A program made the translations under genes and the position numbers. From a bacterium (lineage in GTDB: Bacteria > Zhuqueibacterota > QNDG01 > JAFGCO01): a stretch of DNA of 64,000 nucleotides. Below, piece by piece: positions 16,976 through 27,300 of this stretch. Location: the NCBI GenBank assembly GCA_016932575.1, contig JAFGCO010000071.1, forward strand, positions 1 through 64,000. The letters run 5' to 3'. Under the pieces are notes generated by a model. That model was not told where the DNA came from. It worked only from the letters and a program-made list of their open reading frames with translations, and did no database searches. Position 1 is the stretch's first letter, and each line of letters opens with the position of its first letter.

Positions 16976-19519
16976 ATGAAGTGCCGGTATCCAATTGAAA
17001 TGACAATTTTCTTAGTTGTGTGGATCATTCCGGCCATGGCATTCTGTCTGGAACTGCCCAAAAATGTAATCTACCTTCATCCAAAACCAGATGCGGCGGA
17101 CATCTGCTATAAAACCGGCGTCATCTGTCGGATTGATCCGGCTTTGCAGGGCCAATTCAGTCTGAATGATTTTACAATCACAGTTGCCGGAGATAATAGC
17201 GGTCATCAACAGGGGCGGATGGTACTTTCGAATAACAATGTGCTGTTCCAGCTTGACAATGCCTACGATCCCGGCGAAGAGGTTGAGGTTACGATTCAGT
17301 GTGAAAAACTGGGCTGGGCCGGCCCGTACACCTATCGGTTTTCCGTGAATCCATTAACCGATTATTTTCTGTATAAACAGGGTGCACAATCCGCAACTAC
17401 TGACAGTTCGGATTTTTCGAAAACAGCAGCGGGTGAAATGACCACCATAAACGGTGTCACAGTTCCGGGTGATTTTCCCATTTTCAAACCGGAAATTAAA
17501 ACATCCGATATTTCGCCGGGGAAAATATTCATCACCAATTGGAGCGGCACGCCCTATATTATGATCTTTGAAAATAACGGCACGCCCTATTTTTTTAAAC
17601 GACTAATTGGAGTGACCCGTGATTTTAAAATTCAACCCAATGGCGAGCTGTCGCGTCATGAAAATGGACGGTTTGCCGTGATGGATTCAAGCTGCGATGT
17701 CAAACGATATGTTCAATGCGGTCATGGCTATTTAACGGATGAGCATGAATTGCTGATTCTGCCCGACGGGCATTATTTTATGATTGCTGTTGGCAACCGG
17801 GAAATGGACATGAGTAAAATCGTTGCCAACGGTAATAAAAATGCCAAAGTCAAGGATACGCATATTCAGGAATTCGACGAGTACGGGAACATTATTTTTG
17901 AGTGGTTGTGCTTCGAATATCTTAATATCGAACATGCACTTAATGTTGATTTCACAGCATCGAAAATTGATTATGTTCATATGAATTCCGTGGCGATTGA
18001 TTATGATGACCATATTCTCATATCAAACCGTCATTTAAACGAGGTCACAAAGATTAACCGCCAAACCGGTGACATAATCTGGCGGCTTGGCGGTGTGAGC
18101 AACGAGTTTAAATTTACAAACGATAAATACCAGATATCCTATCAACATGATGCCAGACCCGTTCCAGGAAAACCGGATCATTATACTGTTTTTGATAACG
18201 GCAATCATCACAATCCACAGTTTTCACGCGCTGTTGAATTTTCACTGGATACAGAACAGATGACCGCGACCCGGATTTGGGAATACAGGCTGCCCTCGGG
18301 GCATGCCCACTGGATGGGAAACGCCCAACGTTTGCCAAATGGCCATACCCATATCAACTGGGCTGATGGTTCCGTGCCCAAGGTCACGGAAGTGACCCCC
18401 GACGGTCGGGTTGTATATCAGGCGGATTTTATAAACCCGGACCACTCATACAGAACGTTCCGGTTTGAATGGGAACACGCGGTGGATAAGCCCTATTTAC
18501 TGGTGGAGAACATGCCGTATCATGTGAATCTGATATTCAACAAATTCGGAGATAAGACGGTCAAGGAATACAAAATTTATACCGGCAAAATCGGGAGAAG
18601 TTTAAAGCAGATTGCAAGTACAACCCATACATTTTACCAGTTCACACAAAACGATTTGGAGAACAATACAATGTATGCTTTTCGTGTGAGGGCTGTTCAT
18701 GAAAACGGAAAAACCAGCGAAGGTTCCAACCAGGAGACCCTTCTGGTAAAATTTATCGGGCCCGGAGAGGAATTGGTAGAAAACGGTGATTTTTCAGACA
18801 GGTATCAATCCTGGACCTGGGATGTGACAGGCGGGGCAAAGGCATCCCGGCTCATCGATTCAGAAAAACAATTCAAATTCAGGATAACGGACGGCGGCAG
18901 TGAATACTATCATATTCAGGTCACCCAAAAAGCAATTCCATTGATGCAGGGATTGAGCTATGTGTTTGAATTCGATGCATACGCAGATGCTACGCGACCC
19001 TTTGATGCTAAATTGACCAAAGACGGCGATCCATATACAAATTACGGTAAAATCGGTCCGACAGCCCTGACCAAGAGAAAAAAGCATTTTAAATATGAAT
19101 TTGTGATGCAGGATGCCACCGATACACAGGCAAGGGTGGTATTGAATGCCGGCACTCATGCTGCGGATGTCTATGTGGATAATGTATCTTTAAAGATGTC
19201 TGAAAAGTCTATTGCAGAGCCGGATAAAAGAAGCCGTCCTGATTCTTTTGAATTATACCAGAATTTTCCGAATCCGTTCAATCCGGCAACAACCGTTGAA
19301 TATGCTGTGTCTGAACAGGTAAATGTCAAGATTGCTGTTTATAACATCTCGGGTGCACAGGTACGGCAATTAATTAATGGGGATCATTCCCCGGGTTGTT
19401 ATCAGGTTACGTACGATGGAACAAATTCAAGCACAGGCATATATCTGTGTAATATGCTTGTGACAACCCGACAGGGCAAATCGTTTCAAAAAGTATTCAA
19501 GATGATGCTGATAAAGTAG
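16976..19519 (+). CDS. Secreted arylsulfotransferase-family protein with T9SS sorting domain
   Basis: An 847-residue exported protein; AGAGGA precedes the ATG and a signal peptide ends near PAMAFC. Residues about 90-520 match the arylsulfotransferase (ASST) beta-propeller family: ILISNRHLNEVTKINRQTG, DIIWRLGG, then YQHDARPVPG (H391), DNGNHHNP, GHAHWMGNAQRLPNGHTHINW. Family members move sulfate between phenols or degrade similar ligands; the exact donor is unknown. A fibronectin III-like segment (about 515-600), a jelly-roll carbohydrate-binding-like domain (about 605-740, starting ELVENGDFSD) and a Por domain (from FPNPFNPATT) follow. A hairpin repeat lies just upstream. Confidence 0.85.
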   Translation: MKCRYPIEMTIFLVVWIIPAMAFCLELPKNVIYLHPKPDAADICYKTGVICRIDPALQGQFSLNDFTITVAGDNSGHQQGRMVLSNNNVLFQLDNAYDPGEEVEVTIQCEKLGWAGPYTYRFSVNPLTDYFLYKQGAQSATTDSSDFSKTAAGEMTTINGVTVPGDFPIFKPEIKTSDISPGKIFITNWSGTPYIMIFENNGTPYFFKRLIGVTRDFKIQPNGELSRHENGRFAVMDSSCDVKRYVQCGHGYLTDEHELLILPDGHYFMIAVGNREMDMSKIVANGNKNAKVKDTHIQEFDEYGNIIFEWLCFEYLNIEHALNVDFTASKIDYVHMNSVAIDYDDHILISNRHLNEVTKINRQTGDIIWRLGGVSNEFKFTNDKYQISYQHDARPVPGKPDHYTVFDNGNHHNPQFSRAVEFSLDTEQMTATRIWEYRLPSGHAHWMGNAQRLPNGHTHINWADGSVPKVTEVTPDGRVVYQADFINPDHSYRTFRFEWEHAVDKPYLLVENMPYHVNLIFNKFGDKTVKEYKIYTGKIGRSLKQIASTTHTFYQFTQNDLENNTMYAFRVRAVHENGKTSEGSNQETLLVKFIGPGEELVENGDFSDRYQSWTWDVTGGAKASRLIDSEKQFKFRITDGGSEYYHIQVTQKAIPLMQGLSYVFEFDAYADATRPFDAKLTKDGDPYTNYGKIGPTALTKRKKHFKYEFVMQDATDTQARVVLNAGTHAADVYVDNVSLKMSEKSIAEPDKRSRPDSFELYQNFPNPFNPATTVEYAVSEQVNVKIAVYNISGAQVRQLINGDHSPGCYQVTYDGTNSSTGIYLCNMLVTTRQGKSFQKVFKMMLIK

Positions 19520-19678
19520 CTGATAGAATGATAAAGGCATGGCTACGCTTGTCACGGTCTGTCCCGATTATTCGGGGCAATTTTAAACGGGGGAGAAATC
19601 GTGCGACACGAGAATTAGAAAGTATACATCATGCTATTGCCATCCGTCGTGAAATCCAAAACATTAAGTAGGTTTGAA
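19520..19678. other. Intergenic region with hairpin and tail box of the dispersed repeat
   Basis: A small hairpin (CCCGA-TTAT-TCGGG, about 19563-19576) is followed by GAGAAATCGTGCGACACGAG at 19593-19612, which matches the last box of the dispersed repeat. No T-run follows the hairpin, so terminator function is doubtful. Confidence 0.4.
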
Positions 19679-20374
19679 ATGAGAAATACAATTTTATTTT
19701 TTATATTTATTTCTCTCATTATCGTTACTGCATTTAACTGCGATAATAAGAATCCAACTGAAAATAAACACGCTACAGGTACAGTCACTGATATTGATGG
19801 CAATACCTATCAAACGATTAAAATTGGCAGCCAATGGTGGATGGCCGAAAATCTGAAAGTGAAACATTACAGAAATGGCGATTTGATACCCTATGTACCC
19901 AAAGAATTGGATTGGTATAAGTTATACACCCACGGCTGCTGCATCTATGATAGCGATACAAGCAATTTTAACACGTATGGCCTGCTCTATAACTGGCACG
20001 CAGTAAACGACTGGCGTGATATTGCTCCTGAGGGGTGGCATGTTCCCAGCGAAGGTGAATGGCAAACATTGATGGTGACTTTAGGCGGGGATACAATTGC
20101 CGGCGGAAGAATGAAGGAAAGCGGAACAGCTCATTGGAACAGCCCGAATACCGGAGCGACCAATGAAAGCGGTTTTTCAGGGTTGCCTTGCGGTATAAGG
20201 TCCCATACCGGCCAATACAGTATGATGGGTGAATATGCCCGTTTTTGGAGTTCTACTGAGCTCACTACCAGAATGTCGATGTATGCGTATCTGGGATTCC
20301 GTACGTCAGAATGTGGCATGAACCACTGGTATAAAGAACAAGCCTATTCGGTACGATGTGTGAAAGATGAATGA
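19679..20374 (+). CDS. FISUMP-domain lipoprotein
   Basis: A 231-residue surface lipoprotein. The ATG at 19679 is chosen because the signal peptide and lipobox (VTAFNC-DN) start there; an upstream ATG at 19631 adds a non-signal extension. The rest is one Fibrobacter succinogenes major paralogous (FISUMP) domain: DIDGNTYQTIKIGSQWWMAENL near the start, LYNWHAVND, APEGWHVPSEGEWQTL, a FSGLPCGIR block, FWSSTE and the closing SVRCVKD. The domain is common in FCB bacteria; its function is not known, though surface adhesion or carbohydrate binding has been suggested. Confidence 0.88.
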   Translation: MRNTILFFIFISLIIVTAFNCDNKNPTENKHATGTVTDIDGNTYQTIKIGSQWWMAENLKVKHYRNGDLIPYVPKELDWYKLYTHGCCIYDSDTSNFNTYGLLYNWHAVNDWRDIAPEGWHVPSEGEWQTLMVTLGGDTIAGGRMKESGTAHWNSPNTGATNESGFSGLPCGIRSHTGQYSMMGEYARFWSSTELTTRMSMYAYLGFRTSECGMNHWYKEQAYSVRCVKDE

Positions 20375-20890
20375 GTGAGAAAAATATCTTAATACATTTA
20401 TGAACCGGTGCCGGTTACCCTGGGTGATCAACTTAATTCAATAGAACTTGTGTGGCAAGACCTGAAGAGATTGTGTGAAAACACACGCTTCCTTATCATT
20501 TCATGGCAAGGAAAAAGCTGTTGTTCCGATCCGACAGCCGGAAGAGAGAGACCTGTGATCTGCGGGGTCTATTGATATATACAATATCCGGTTTGACGGC
20601 CGTGAACCTCTGTGAAGACGACAGATTCTTACCTGCTTAATTTTTGAGCGGGCCTTGGCTTCTCCCGGAATGATATTAAAAATCGTTAATTTCTTCGACC
20701 GCCTTGGATTTCACAATCCAGGATGATCATAGGGTTGGTAAGCGTGACAGATCCGATAGGAAATTGTGTGGCACGTATCAGCGTCTTCCGGGACGAGTGC
20801 CCCGCTTCCATCTTTCGCCTTTGCTGATGATCATAGATGATCAAAATACTACAATGTCCGGGGATCCGCTTATCCAAACATCCGGGATTT
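20375..20890. other. Intergenic region, 516 bp, with hairpin repeat
   Basis: No supported gene. The genes on both sides run towards each other. It contains copy 2 of the dispersed hairpin repeat (20697-20780) followed by CTTCCGGGACGAGTGCCCCG. No clear bidirectional terminator is seen; the hairpins may serve as one. Confidence 0.5.
20697..20780 (+). repeat. Dispersed intergenic hairpin repeat, copy 2
   Basis: The hairpin CCTTGGATT-TCAC-AATCCAGG (20702-20722, one bulge) is followed by GATCATAGGG, GTAAGCGTGACAG and AAATTGTGTGGCACGT. Blocks and spacing parallel copy 1 at 16840-16920. The stem differs in sequence but still pairs, which points to a conserved structure. Confidence 0.6.
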
Positions 20891-22036
20891 TTATACTGTA
20901 ATCCAGTGCTTTTCCTGATTGCTTTTAAGGATGGCTTCGCACAGGGCGGCTTCCCGGTGGCCTTCTTCGAATGTGGCGAATTGTGATGCTGCGTTCAAGG
21001 TTTTTCCGGCAATATGTGTGTAAAACGCAAGAAAACAATGCTTTAATGTATCCGGATAGCCTTCGTTGTGTCCGCCCGGATAGCCCGTATAAGAGCGTAC
21101 GGATTCAGACAGGAGACCCGGATCCTTTACAATCATTTGATTTGGCTGGTTTCTTTCACCAATCCACATTTCATTGGGGGATTCGCTGTTCCAGTACAGG
21201 GTTTTTTCAGATCCGGCGATTTCGAACCGGAGGCAATTTTTCCTTCCGGCTGTGGTTTGTGAAACCCAGAGGTTTCCGGATGCGCCATTGTCAAATCGCA
21301 TGAGTACGGAACCACAGTCTTCGGTATGAATGTCCACTTTTTCTGTGGCTTGTATTTCAGATAATTTACCGGAAAAAGTCTTCACTTCTCCTTTAGGCCT
21401 TTTGCGCACCGGGTGCACGGTTTTTAAATCAGCAAAAACTTTCAGGATATTCAATCCGGATATATGCTGTACCAGATCCATCCAATGCGACCCAATATCC
21501 CCAATAGCCCGGGCAGCACCGCCTTCTTCTGTGAGAACACGCCAGTTGTAATCCGTGGGATAAAGCAGCCAGTCCTGTACATAACTGCCGGTAATGGAAT
21601 ATATGGTTCCGATGTCGCCCCGGGATATGCGTTCTTTGGCTTCCATACACAGGGGATAGAACCGCAGATTGTAGTTCACGGCTGCTGTCAGATTGCTTTG
21701 TCCGGCTATCCCGATCAGATCACGGGTTTCATTTGTGGTCATGGCCAGGGGTTTTTCACAAAGCACATGCTTGCCCGCCTGAAGTGCTGCTTTGGTCATA
21801 GCATAATGGAATCTATTGGGTGTTGTCAAATGGACCGAATGCACATCCAAATCTTTCAGCATATCATCAACACAGGCATAGGCTTTTGGAATTCCCAGCA
21901 TTTCAGCTGCTTTTTCAGATTCATTTTTATCCACACCGCAAATGCCGATGACCGGAACATCGATTCGTCTTAAAGCCTCAGTATGAGCCGATCCCATAAA
22001 TCCGGCACCGATGACTGCCGCATTCACCTTGAACAT
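20891..22036 (-). CDS. Gfo/Idh/MocA-family NAD(P)-dependent oxidoreductase
   Basis: A 381-residue cytoplasmic dehydrogenase, probably acting on a sugar, inositol or sugar-derived aldehyde. The start at 22036 is set by AGGAGG 7-8 nt upstream and places the Rossmann motif at residues 8-13 (AVIGAGFMGSAH). The family's ligand motif CEKPLAMT (about 96-103) carries the conserved lysine, and a GDIGSHWMDLVQHISG block (about 185-200) carries the DxxxH-type active-site residues. It is divergently transcribed from the nitroreductase gene. Sugar specificity cannot be told from sequence. Confidence 0.9.
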   Translation of the reverse strand: MFKVNAAVIGAGFMGSAHTEALRRIDVPVIGICGVDKNESEKAAEMLGIPKAYACVDDMLKDLDVHSVHLTTPNRFHYAMTKAALQAGKHVLCEKPLAMTTNETRDLIGIAGQSNLTAAVNYNLRFYPLCMEAKERISRGDIGTIYSITGSYVQDWLLYPTDYNWRVLTEEGGAARAIGDIGSHWMDLVQHISGLNILKVFADLKTVHPVRKRPKGEVKTFSGKLSEIQATEKVDIHTEDCGSVLMRFDNGASGNLWVSQTTAGRKNCLRFEIAGSEKTLYWNSESPNEMWIGERNQPNQMIVKDPGLLSESVRSYTGYPGGHNEGYPDTLKHCFLAFYTHIAGKTLNAASQFATFEEGHREAALCEAILKSNQEKHWITV

Positions 22037-22189
22037 AAAACCTCCTGAATGATACTGGTTGAAATATACAATGAGAATGATTCCGTTGCAAATCAAAAAA
22101 TGTCGGCTTGACTTTGTGAGAATCACGAGATACATTTCAAATTAATGCATTCATCTGAGTCATTGATGATTTATAAGGAGGTTTAATAA

Positions 22190-22927
22190 ATGATGCTTCT
22201 TCCATATTTCAGAGTGGCCACACTTATTTTTTTCATTTTGGTCTGCGGCGTCTGTTTTTGCCAGTCTGGTTCATCCGGTCAGAAAGAACCAGTCGTGCCG
22301 CTTCCGGAGCCCCGATTATCCGGCGGGCTTTCTGTCGAAGCCGCATTCAACCAGCGGCGATCCGTACGTCAGTACAGCAATGACGCATTGAATCTTACAC
22401 AGATTGGACAGCTCTGCTGGTCTGCCCAGGGGGTGACCAAAAAAATTGAAAAGCCCTTCTGGCTTCCCGAGGGACGTGAATGGATCGGAGGGCTGAAAAC
22501 CGCACCCTCGGCCGGGGCGCTGTATCCGCTGGAAATCTATCTGGTCATCGGAAATGCAGACAACCTGTCAGCAGGACTTTATCGATATTTACCTGCAAAA
22601 CATGCTTTGAAAACAATACATACGACAGATCTGAGAAAACCGCTTTCCGAAGCTGCCCTGGATCAGGGATTTTTAACACAGGCAGGCGTGGTCATGGTTA
22701 TTACGGGTATCTATGAGAGGACCGCTGTCAAATATGGAGACCGGGCCGGGCGTTATGTGCATATGGAAGTCGGAGCCGTTTGCCAGAATGTGGCGCTGCA
22801 GTGCGAATCACTGGGACTCAGCACAGTGGTTGTGGGCGCGTTTGATGATGATCAGATCAGTCAGGTACTGAAATTGCCCGGCAACGAACATCCTTTGGCA
22901 ATTCTGCCGCTGGGAAAGAAACAGTAA
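22190..22927 (+). CDS. Exported SagB/ThcOx-type nitroreductase
   Basis: A 245-residue flavin (FMN)-dependent nitroreductase-family protein. An AAGGAGG precedes the ATG. The N terminus is a signal peptide or anchor (hydrophobic 5-22, ending near CFCQSG). The core has RRSVRQYS (about 61-68, FMN phosphate contact), the SagB-like segment LCWSAQGVT, TAPSAGALYPLEIYLVIG and the C-terminal GAVCQNVALQCESLGLSTVVVGAF. SagB-type dehydrogenases oxidise azoline rings in peptide maturation, but no cyclodehydratase or precursor peptide gene is nearby. A role in periplasmic redox chemistry is possible. Confidence 0.82.
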   Translation: MMLLPYFRVATLIFFILVCGVCFCQSGSSGQKEPVVPLPEPRLSGGLSVEAAFNQRRSVRQYSNDALNLTQIGQLCWSAQGVTKKIEKPFWLPEGREWIGGLKTAPSAGALYPLEIYLVIGNADNLSAGLYRYLPAKHALKTIHTTDLRKPLSEAALDQGFLTQAGVVMVITGIYERTAVKYGDRAGRYVHMEVGAVCQNVALQCESLGLSTVVVGAFDDDQISQVLKLPGNEHPLAILPLGKKQ

Positions 22928-23198
22928 GTGTTTTCTGAGATCTGTGCAAGATAGAAGGATTAATGGGAAATGATATTACCCGAAAGAATATTTTCTGGCT
23001 TTATTATGCAATAAAACACATTTTACTAATCAACCTGGGGAATTTATATTGATGAATTGTTGTTTAATTGATATTGTTGGCAGATTGAGAATAGTGTGGT
23101 ATATGGGATTTTTACTGGAACTTATTAATCCGAATGACCATAAAATAGCGGTGGTTTGAAAATTTTGGTTATCGGGTTTTAAAAACTACGGAGAATTT
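22928..23198 (+). other. Intergenic region before the efflux operon
   Basis: A 271-bp AT-rich gap with no gene, repeat or clear regulatory palindrome found by eye. A CGGAGA sits just before the efflux adaptor start. Confidence 0.4.
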
Positions 23199-24353
23199 AT
23201 GAAAAAATTCTGGAAACATGGTGCTCTGGCAGGCGGTATTCTATTACTGTCCGTGATTATCAGCCATTTACTGAGCCAGCAGAAAGAGCCTCTACGCCGT
23301 CGGCCTGTATCGGTCGATGAACAGCATCTGGATCTGATGACAGTTCAACATATGGATCTGACTTTGGATATCCGAATGACCGGTCCGCTGTATGCCTATC
23401 ACCGGGTGGATCTTTATGCAGAAGTATCCGGAATTTTACAAAATACACATCCCCCGTTTAAAGCCGGACTTCATTTTAAAGATGATCAGGTGCTTCTTAA
23501 TATTGATGATCGAGTATACCGTAACAATGTTTTGGCCCAGCGAAGCGGACTCCTCAATCAAATTACCCTGCTTTTGCCTGATTTGAAAATCGATTTCCCT
23601 GAAAGCGCGGATATCTGGGAATCTTATCTGAAATCCTATCGTATTGAAGAAAATCTTCAGCCACTTCCGGAGGCCCAAAATGATCAGGAACGGTATTATA
23701 TTGCCTCCCGGAATATCTATCAGCAGTATTATACAATTAAGAGTATGGAAGAAACTCTGGCGAAATACACCTTGCGGGCACCTTTTCCCGGTGTTGTCGC
23801 TTTAACACAGGTGAATCCGGGAACACTTGTCCGTATAGGCCAGAAACTGGGTGAATTTGTAGGTACGGATCTTTATGAAATGGAAGCGGCCGTGACTCTG
23901 GATGAAGCCGGGCAATTGCACGTCGGTCAGGCAGTGCATCTTTCTTCCGAGGACATGCAAGGATCATTTCAGGGGATCATTCAGCGAATTAATTCGGTGG
24001 TTGACCGTGCATCAATGACGGTTAAAGTGTATATCCATTCCGTGGATTCCCGCCTCAGGGACGGCATGTATATGAGTGCTGTAACGCAGGGTTTGCCGGT
24101 TCCTCATGTGGTTGAGCTCCACAGGGATCTGCTGCGGGATGGTCATGTTTTTATTGTACTGGATTCCGTATTGGTGCTTTATCCGGTGACTGTGGTGGCG
24201 GATGCCGGAGAGCGTGTTTTTGTCCGCGGATTGACCGACGGTATGGTTATACTCAACGAAGCATGGGCAGAAGCCAAACCCGGAAAACGATTGCCTGATT
24301 TAAATGGTTTCACATCACCTGCCTCTGAAAATCTGAAGTCGCGAAAAGGATAA
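23199..24353 (+). CDS. RND efflux periplasmic adaptor (membrane fusion protein)
   Basis: A 384-residue HlyD/AcrA-type adaptor that links the inner-membrane RND pump to the outer-membrane channel. It has an N-terminal membrane anchor (about 8-25). A lipoyl-like half motif, HRVDLYAEVSGIL (about 67-79), is followed by a helical hairpin and the returning half YTLRAPFPGVVALTQVNPGTLVRIGQ (in pieces, about 189-215). Beta-barrel and membrane-proximal domains close it. It lies 5 bp before the RND gene. Substrate is unknown. Confidence 0.9.
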   Translation: MKKFWKHGALAGGILLLSVIISHLLSQQKEPLRRRPVSVDEQHLDLMTVQHMDLTLDIRMTGPLYAYHRVDLYAEVSGILQNTHPPFKAGLHFKDDQVLLNIDDRVYRNNVLAQRSGLLNQITLLLPDLKIDFPESADIWESYLKSYRIEENLQPLPEAQNDQERYYIASRNIYQQYYTIKSMEETLAKYTLRAPFPGVVALTQVNPGTLVRIGQKLGEFVGTDLYEMEAAVTLDEAGQLHVGQAVHLSSEDMQGSFQGIIQRINSVVDRASMTVKVYIHSVDSRLRDGMYMSAVTQGLPVPHVVELHRDLLRDGHVFIVLDSVLVLYPVTVVADAGERVFVRGLTDGMVILNEAWAEAKPGKRLPDLNGFTSPASENLKSRKG

Positions 24354-24358
24354 CACTC

Positions 24359-27300
24359 ATGAAAAATATCCTTCGTATCTTTATCAAATATCCGATCCTG
24401 GGAAATGTGATTCTGGTCACACTATTGATGTTCGGATGGGTGGGATTTAAATCCCTGAAAACCACTTTTTTCCCCCTGGTTCCAAGCCGGACAATTATTA
24501 TATCAACCTTTTATCCGGGAGCTTCGCCTGAAGAGATCGAAGAAGCGATTGTTTTGAAAATCGAAGATAATTTGAAAGGGGTTACAGGTATTGAACGGGT
24601 GACATCTGTTTCCAGTGAAAATGCCTGCCAGATTACGGTTACCGTTCTCTCTGGCTATGATATCAACATTGTATTGCAGGATGTCAAGGATGCTGTCAAT
24701 CAGGTCAGCTCTTTTCCTGTAGGTATGGAACGGCTGACCATTTACCGACAGGAAATGCGCAATTTTGCCATCGACTTTGTCCTTGCCGGGGATATGAATT
24801 TGTCTGATCTGAAGAATGAGGCCCGCCGTGTGGAGCGGGATTTGCTTTCTTTGGATGGGCTTTCCAAGGTGTCATTATCAGGATTCCCCGACGAAGAGAT
24901 CGAGATTGCACTTCGAGAATGGGATCTTCGTGCTTACGGACTTACATTCACTGAAGTGATGAATGCAGTGCGGAATGCCAATGTGAAAATGACTGGCGGC
25001 AAAATCAAGGGATTTCGGGAGGAACTTTTAATCCGGGCAGATTTAAAGGGGTATTATGCCGAAGAACTGGGCAATCATGTTCTCAAATCCGCTTCAGACG
25101 GAGTGATTATTCGTTTAAAGGATGTGGCCGAACTTTCGGATCGGTGGTCTGAGAATCCCAACCGTGTATATCACAACGGCCGTCCGGCAGTTCTGATCAC
25201 CGTACAGAACACCAATCAGGAAGATCTGTTTTTCGTCACACGGACTGTCAAACAATATCTCGAAAAATACAATGCTTCACATAAGGCAGTCCAAACCTAT
25301 ATCGTACGTGACGGATCTGAAATAATTCAGGAACGGATTGACATTCTGACCGGCAACGGTCTGCTGGGATTGATTCTCGTGCTGCTGTTTTTATCCCTTT
25401 CTCTGAATCCCAGGATGTCTTTTTGGGTTGCTATAGCAATTCCGATTTCATTTGCGGGTATGGCCATGATTGGTCCTTTTTACGGACTCACTATCAATGT
25501 GATGTCACTTTTAGGCATGATTCTGGTGCTGGGAATCCTGGTAGATGACGGTATTGTCATCGCGGAGAATATTTATCAGCACCATGAACGAGGTGAAAAA
25601 CCCATCCCTGCAGCAGTAAATGGCACAATTGAGGTTCTTCCTTCCGTATTTGCATCGATCATGACCACTGTTGTTATTTTTATGACATTTTTCTTTTTAG
25701 AAGGGGGATTGGGAGATCGTTCCCGTGACCTGGCATTTGTTGTGATTGCTGCTCTTCTCATTTCACTGATCGAGGCAACATTTATCCTTCCAGCACATAT
25801 CGCCCATTCAAAAACCCTTTGCCGTGTTTCAAATAAAAAAGGATGGATTGAGCGGCATGCTGAATCGATTCTTTTTTTCCTGCGTGATCGTGTCTATGCA
25901 CCGATTCTTTACTGGACGATTCGATATCCGGCAGCTGCTGTCGCGATTCCTGTCGGTATTTATATCCTGACACTGGGTGCCATGCATGGGGGGATCATTA
26001 AAACCACATTCTTCCCGATTATCGAAAGGAGAAATGTGGACATCACCCTGGAGATGCCGGCAGGCACGCCGGATGTTATTACGGACAGCCTGCTGGCGGA
26101 CATTGAAAATTATGTCTGGATTGTGAATAATCAATATCGGGAATCGCATCAGGATCAGGATCTTGTGACAGCCATTTCGCGCAGGATCGGTCCGGCTACT
26201 CATCAGGGTAATCTGTCTGTTACCCTGATCGGCAGCCAGTACCGGGACGTGGATGCAATGGAGGTAACCAACCGGATAAGGCGGCAGGTCGGCACCGTTC
26301 CGGGTGCAGAGAAACTGGAATTCGGCGGGCGGGGTTTCTGGGGCAAACCCATTTCCATTGCGCTCGCCAGCAATGATCTGGAGCAATTGCGCGAGGCCAA
26401 AGAAGCCCTGAAAACCGAACTGCGCAAACTGGATAAATTAAAGGATGTGGTGGATGATGATCCACCGGGATTGAGGGAGGTCAGTATCCGGCTGAAGGAA
26501 CGCGCTTTTGCTTTGGGCCTGACAACCGCAGATGTGGTGCAGCAGGTGCGGTCCGGATTTTTCGGCAGTGAGGCACAGCGGATTTTAAGGGGGATTGACG
26601 AAGTGAAAATATGGGTTCGTTATCATGAACAGGATCGGCGATCGGTGATGCAATTGGGAGACATGCGGATTCGACAGCAGGGAGGGCAGTCTTACCCGTT
26701 GCGAGAGATTGCAGATTTCTCAATCCAGCGTGGAGTGATGGCAGTCAATCATATAGACGCCCAGCGGGTGGTTCAAGTAGAAGCAGATATCACGAATCCC
26801 AAGGAATCCGTACCGGCGATTCTTTCGGATATCAGAGCTCATATTTTACCAGATATCAAAGCACAATATCCGGACATCCAGTTTCTGATGGAAGGACAGA
26901 GCCGTGAAAATGCAAAAACTGTGCGAGCCATTATGCGGGTTGTGCCTCCCATGCTGATTCTGATGTTTTTAATTATCGTTCTGACCTTTCGTTCCTTTAT
27001 TCAGGCAATTCTCGTGTTTTTACTCGTACCCTTCAGTGTGATCGGTGTGCTGTGGGGACATTGGATTCAAGGTTATATTGTAAGCATGCTTTCCTGGTTC
27101 GGTGCCATCGCACTGGCCGGCATTGTGGTGAATGATTCGCTGGTTCTCGTGAGCACATTCAACAGAAAACTTAAACAAGGCAGGGCGTTTCAGGAGGCAT
27201 TGATAGAAACCGGTATCTCCCGGTTTCGACCGGTGCTGCTGACTTCGCTGACCACAATTGCCGGTTTGGGACCACTGGTTTTCTTGCGCAGTCATCAGGC

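Noticed and set aside
22190-22927. RiPP azoline biosynthesis locus around the SagB-type gene
   Set aside because: No cyclodehydratase, precursor peptide or leader-binding gene is adjacent; neighbours are an oxidoreductase and an efflux operon.
25829-26386. Long open frame of 185 codons on the minus strand
   Set aside because: It lies wholly inside the RND pump gene, antisense, and its composition follows from the pump's codons.
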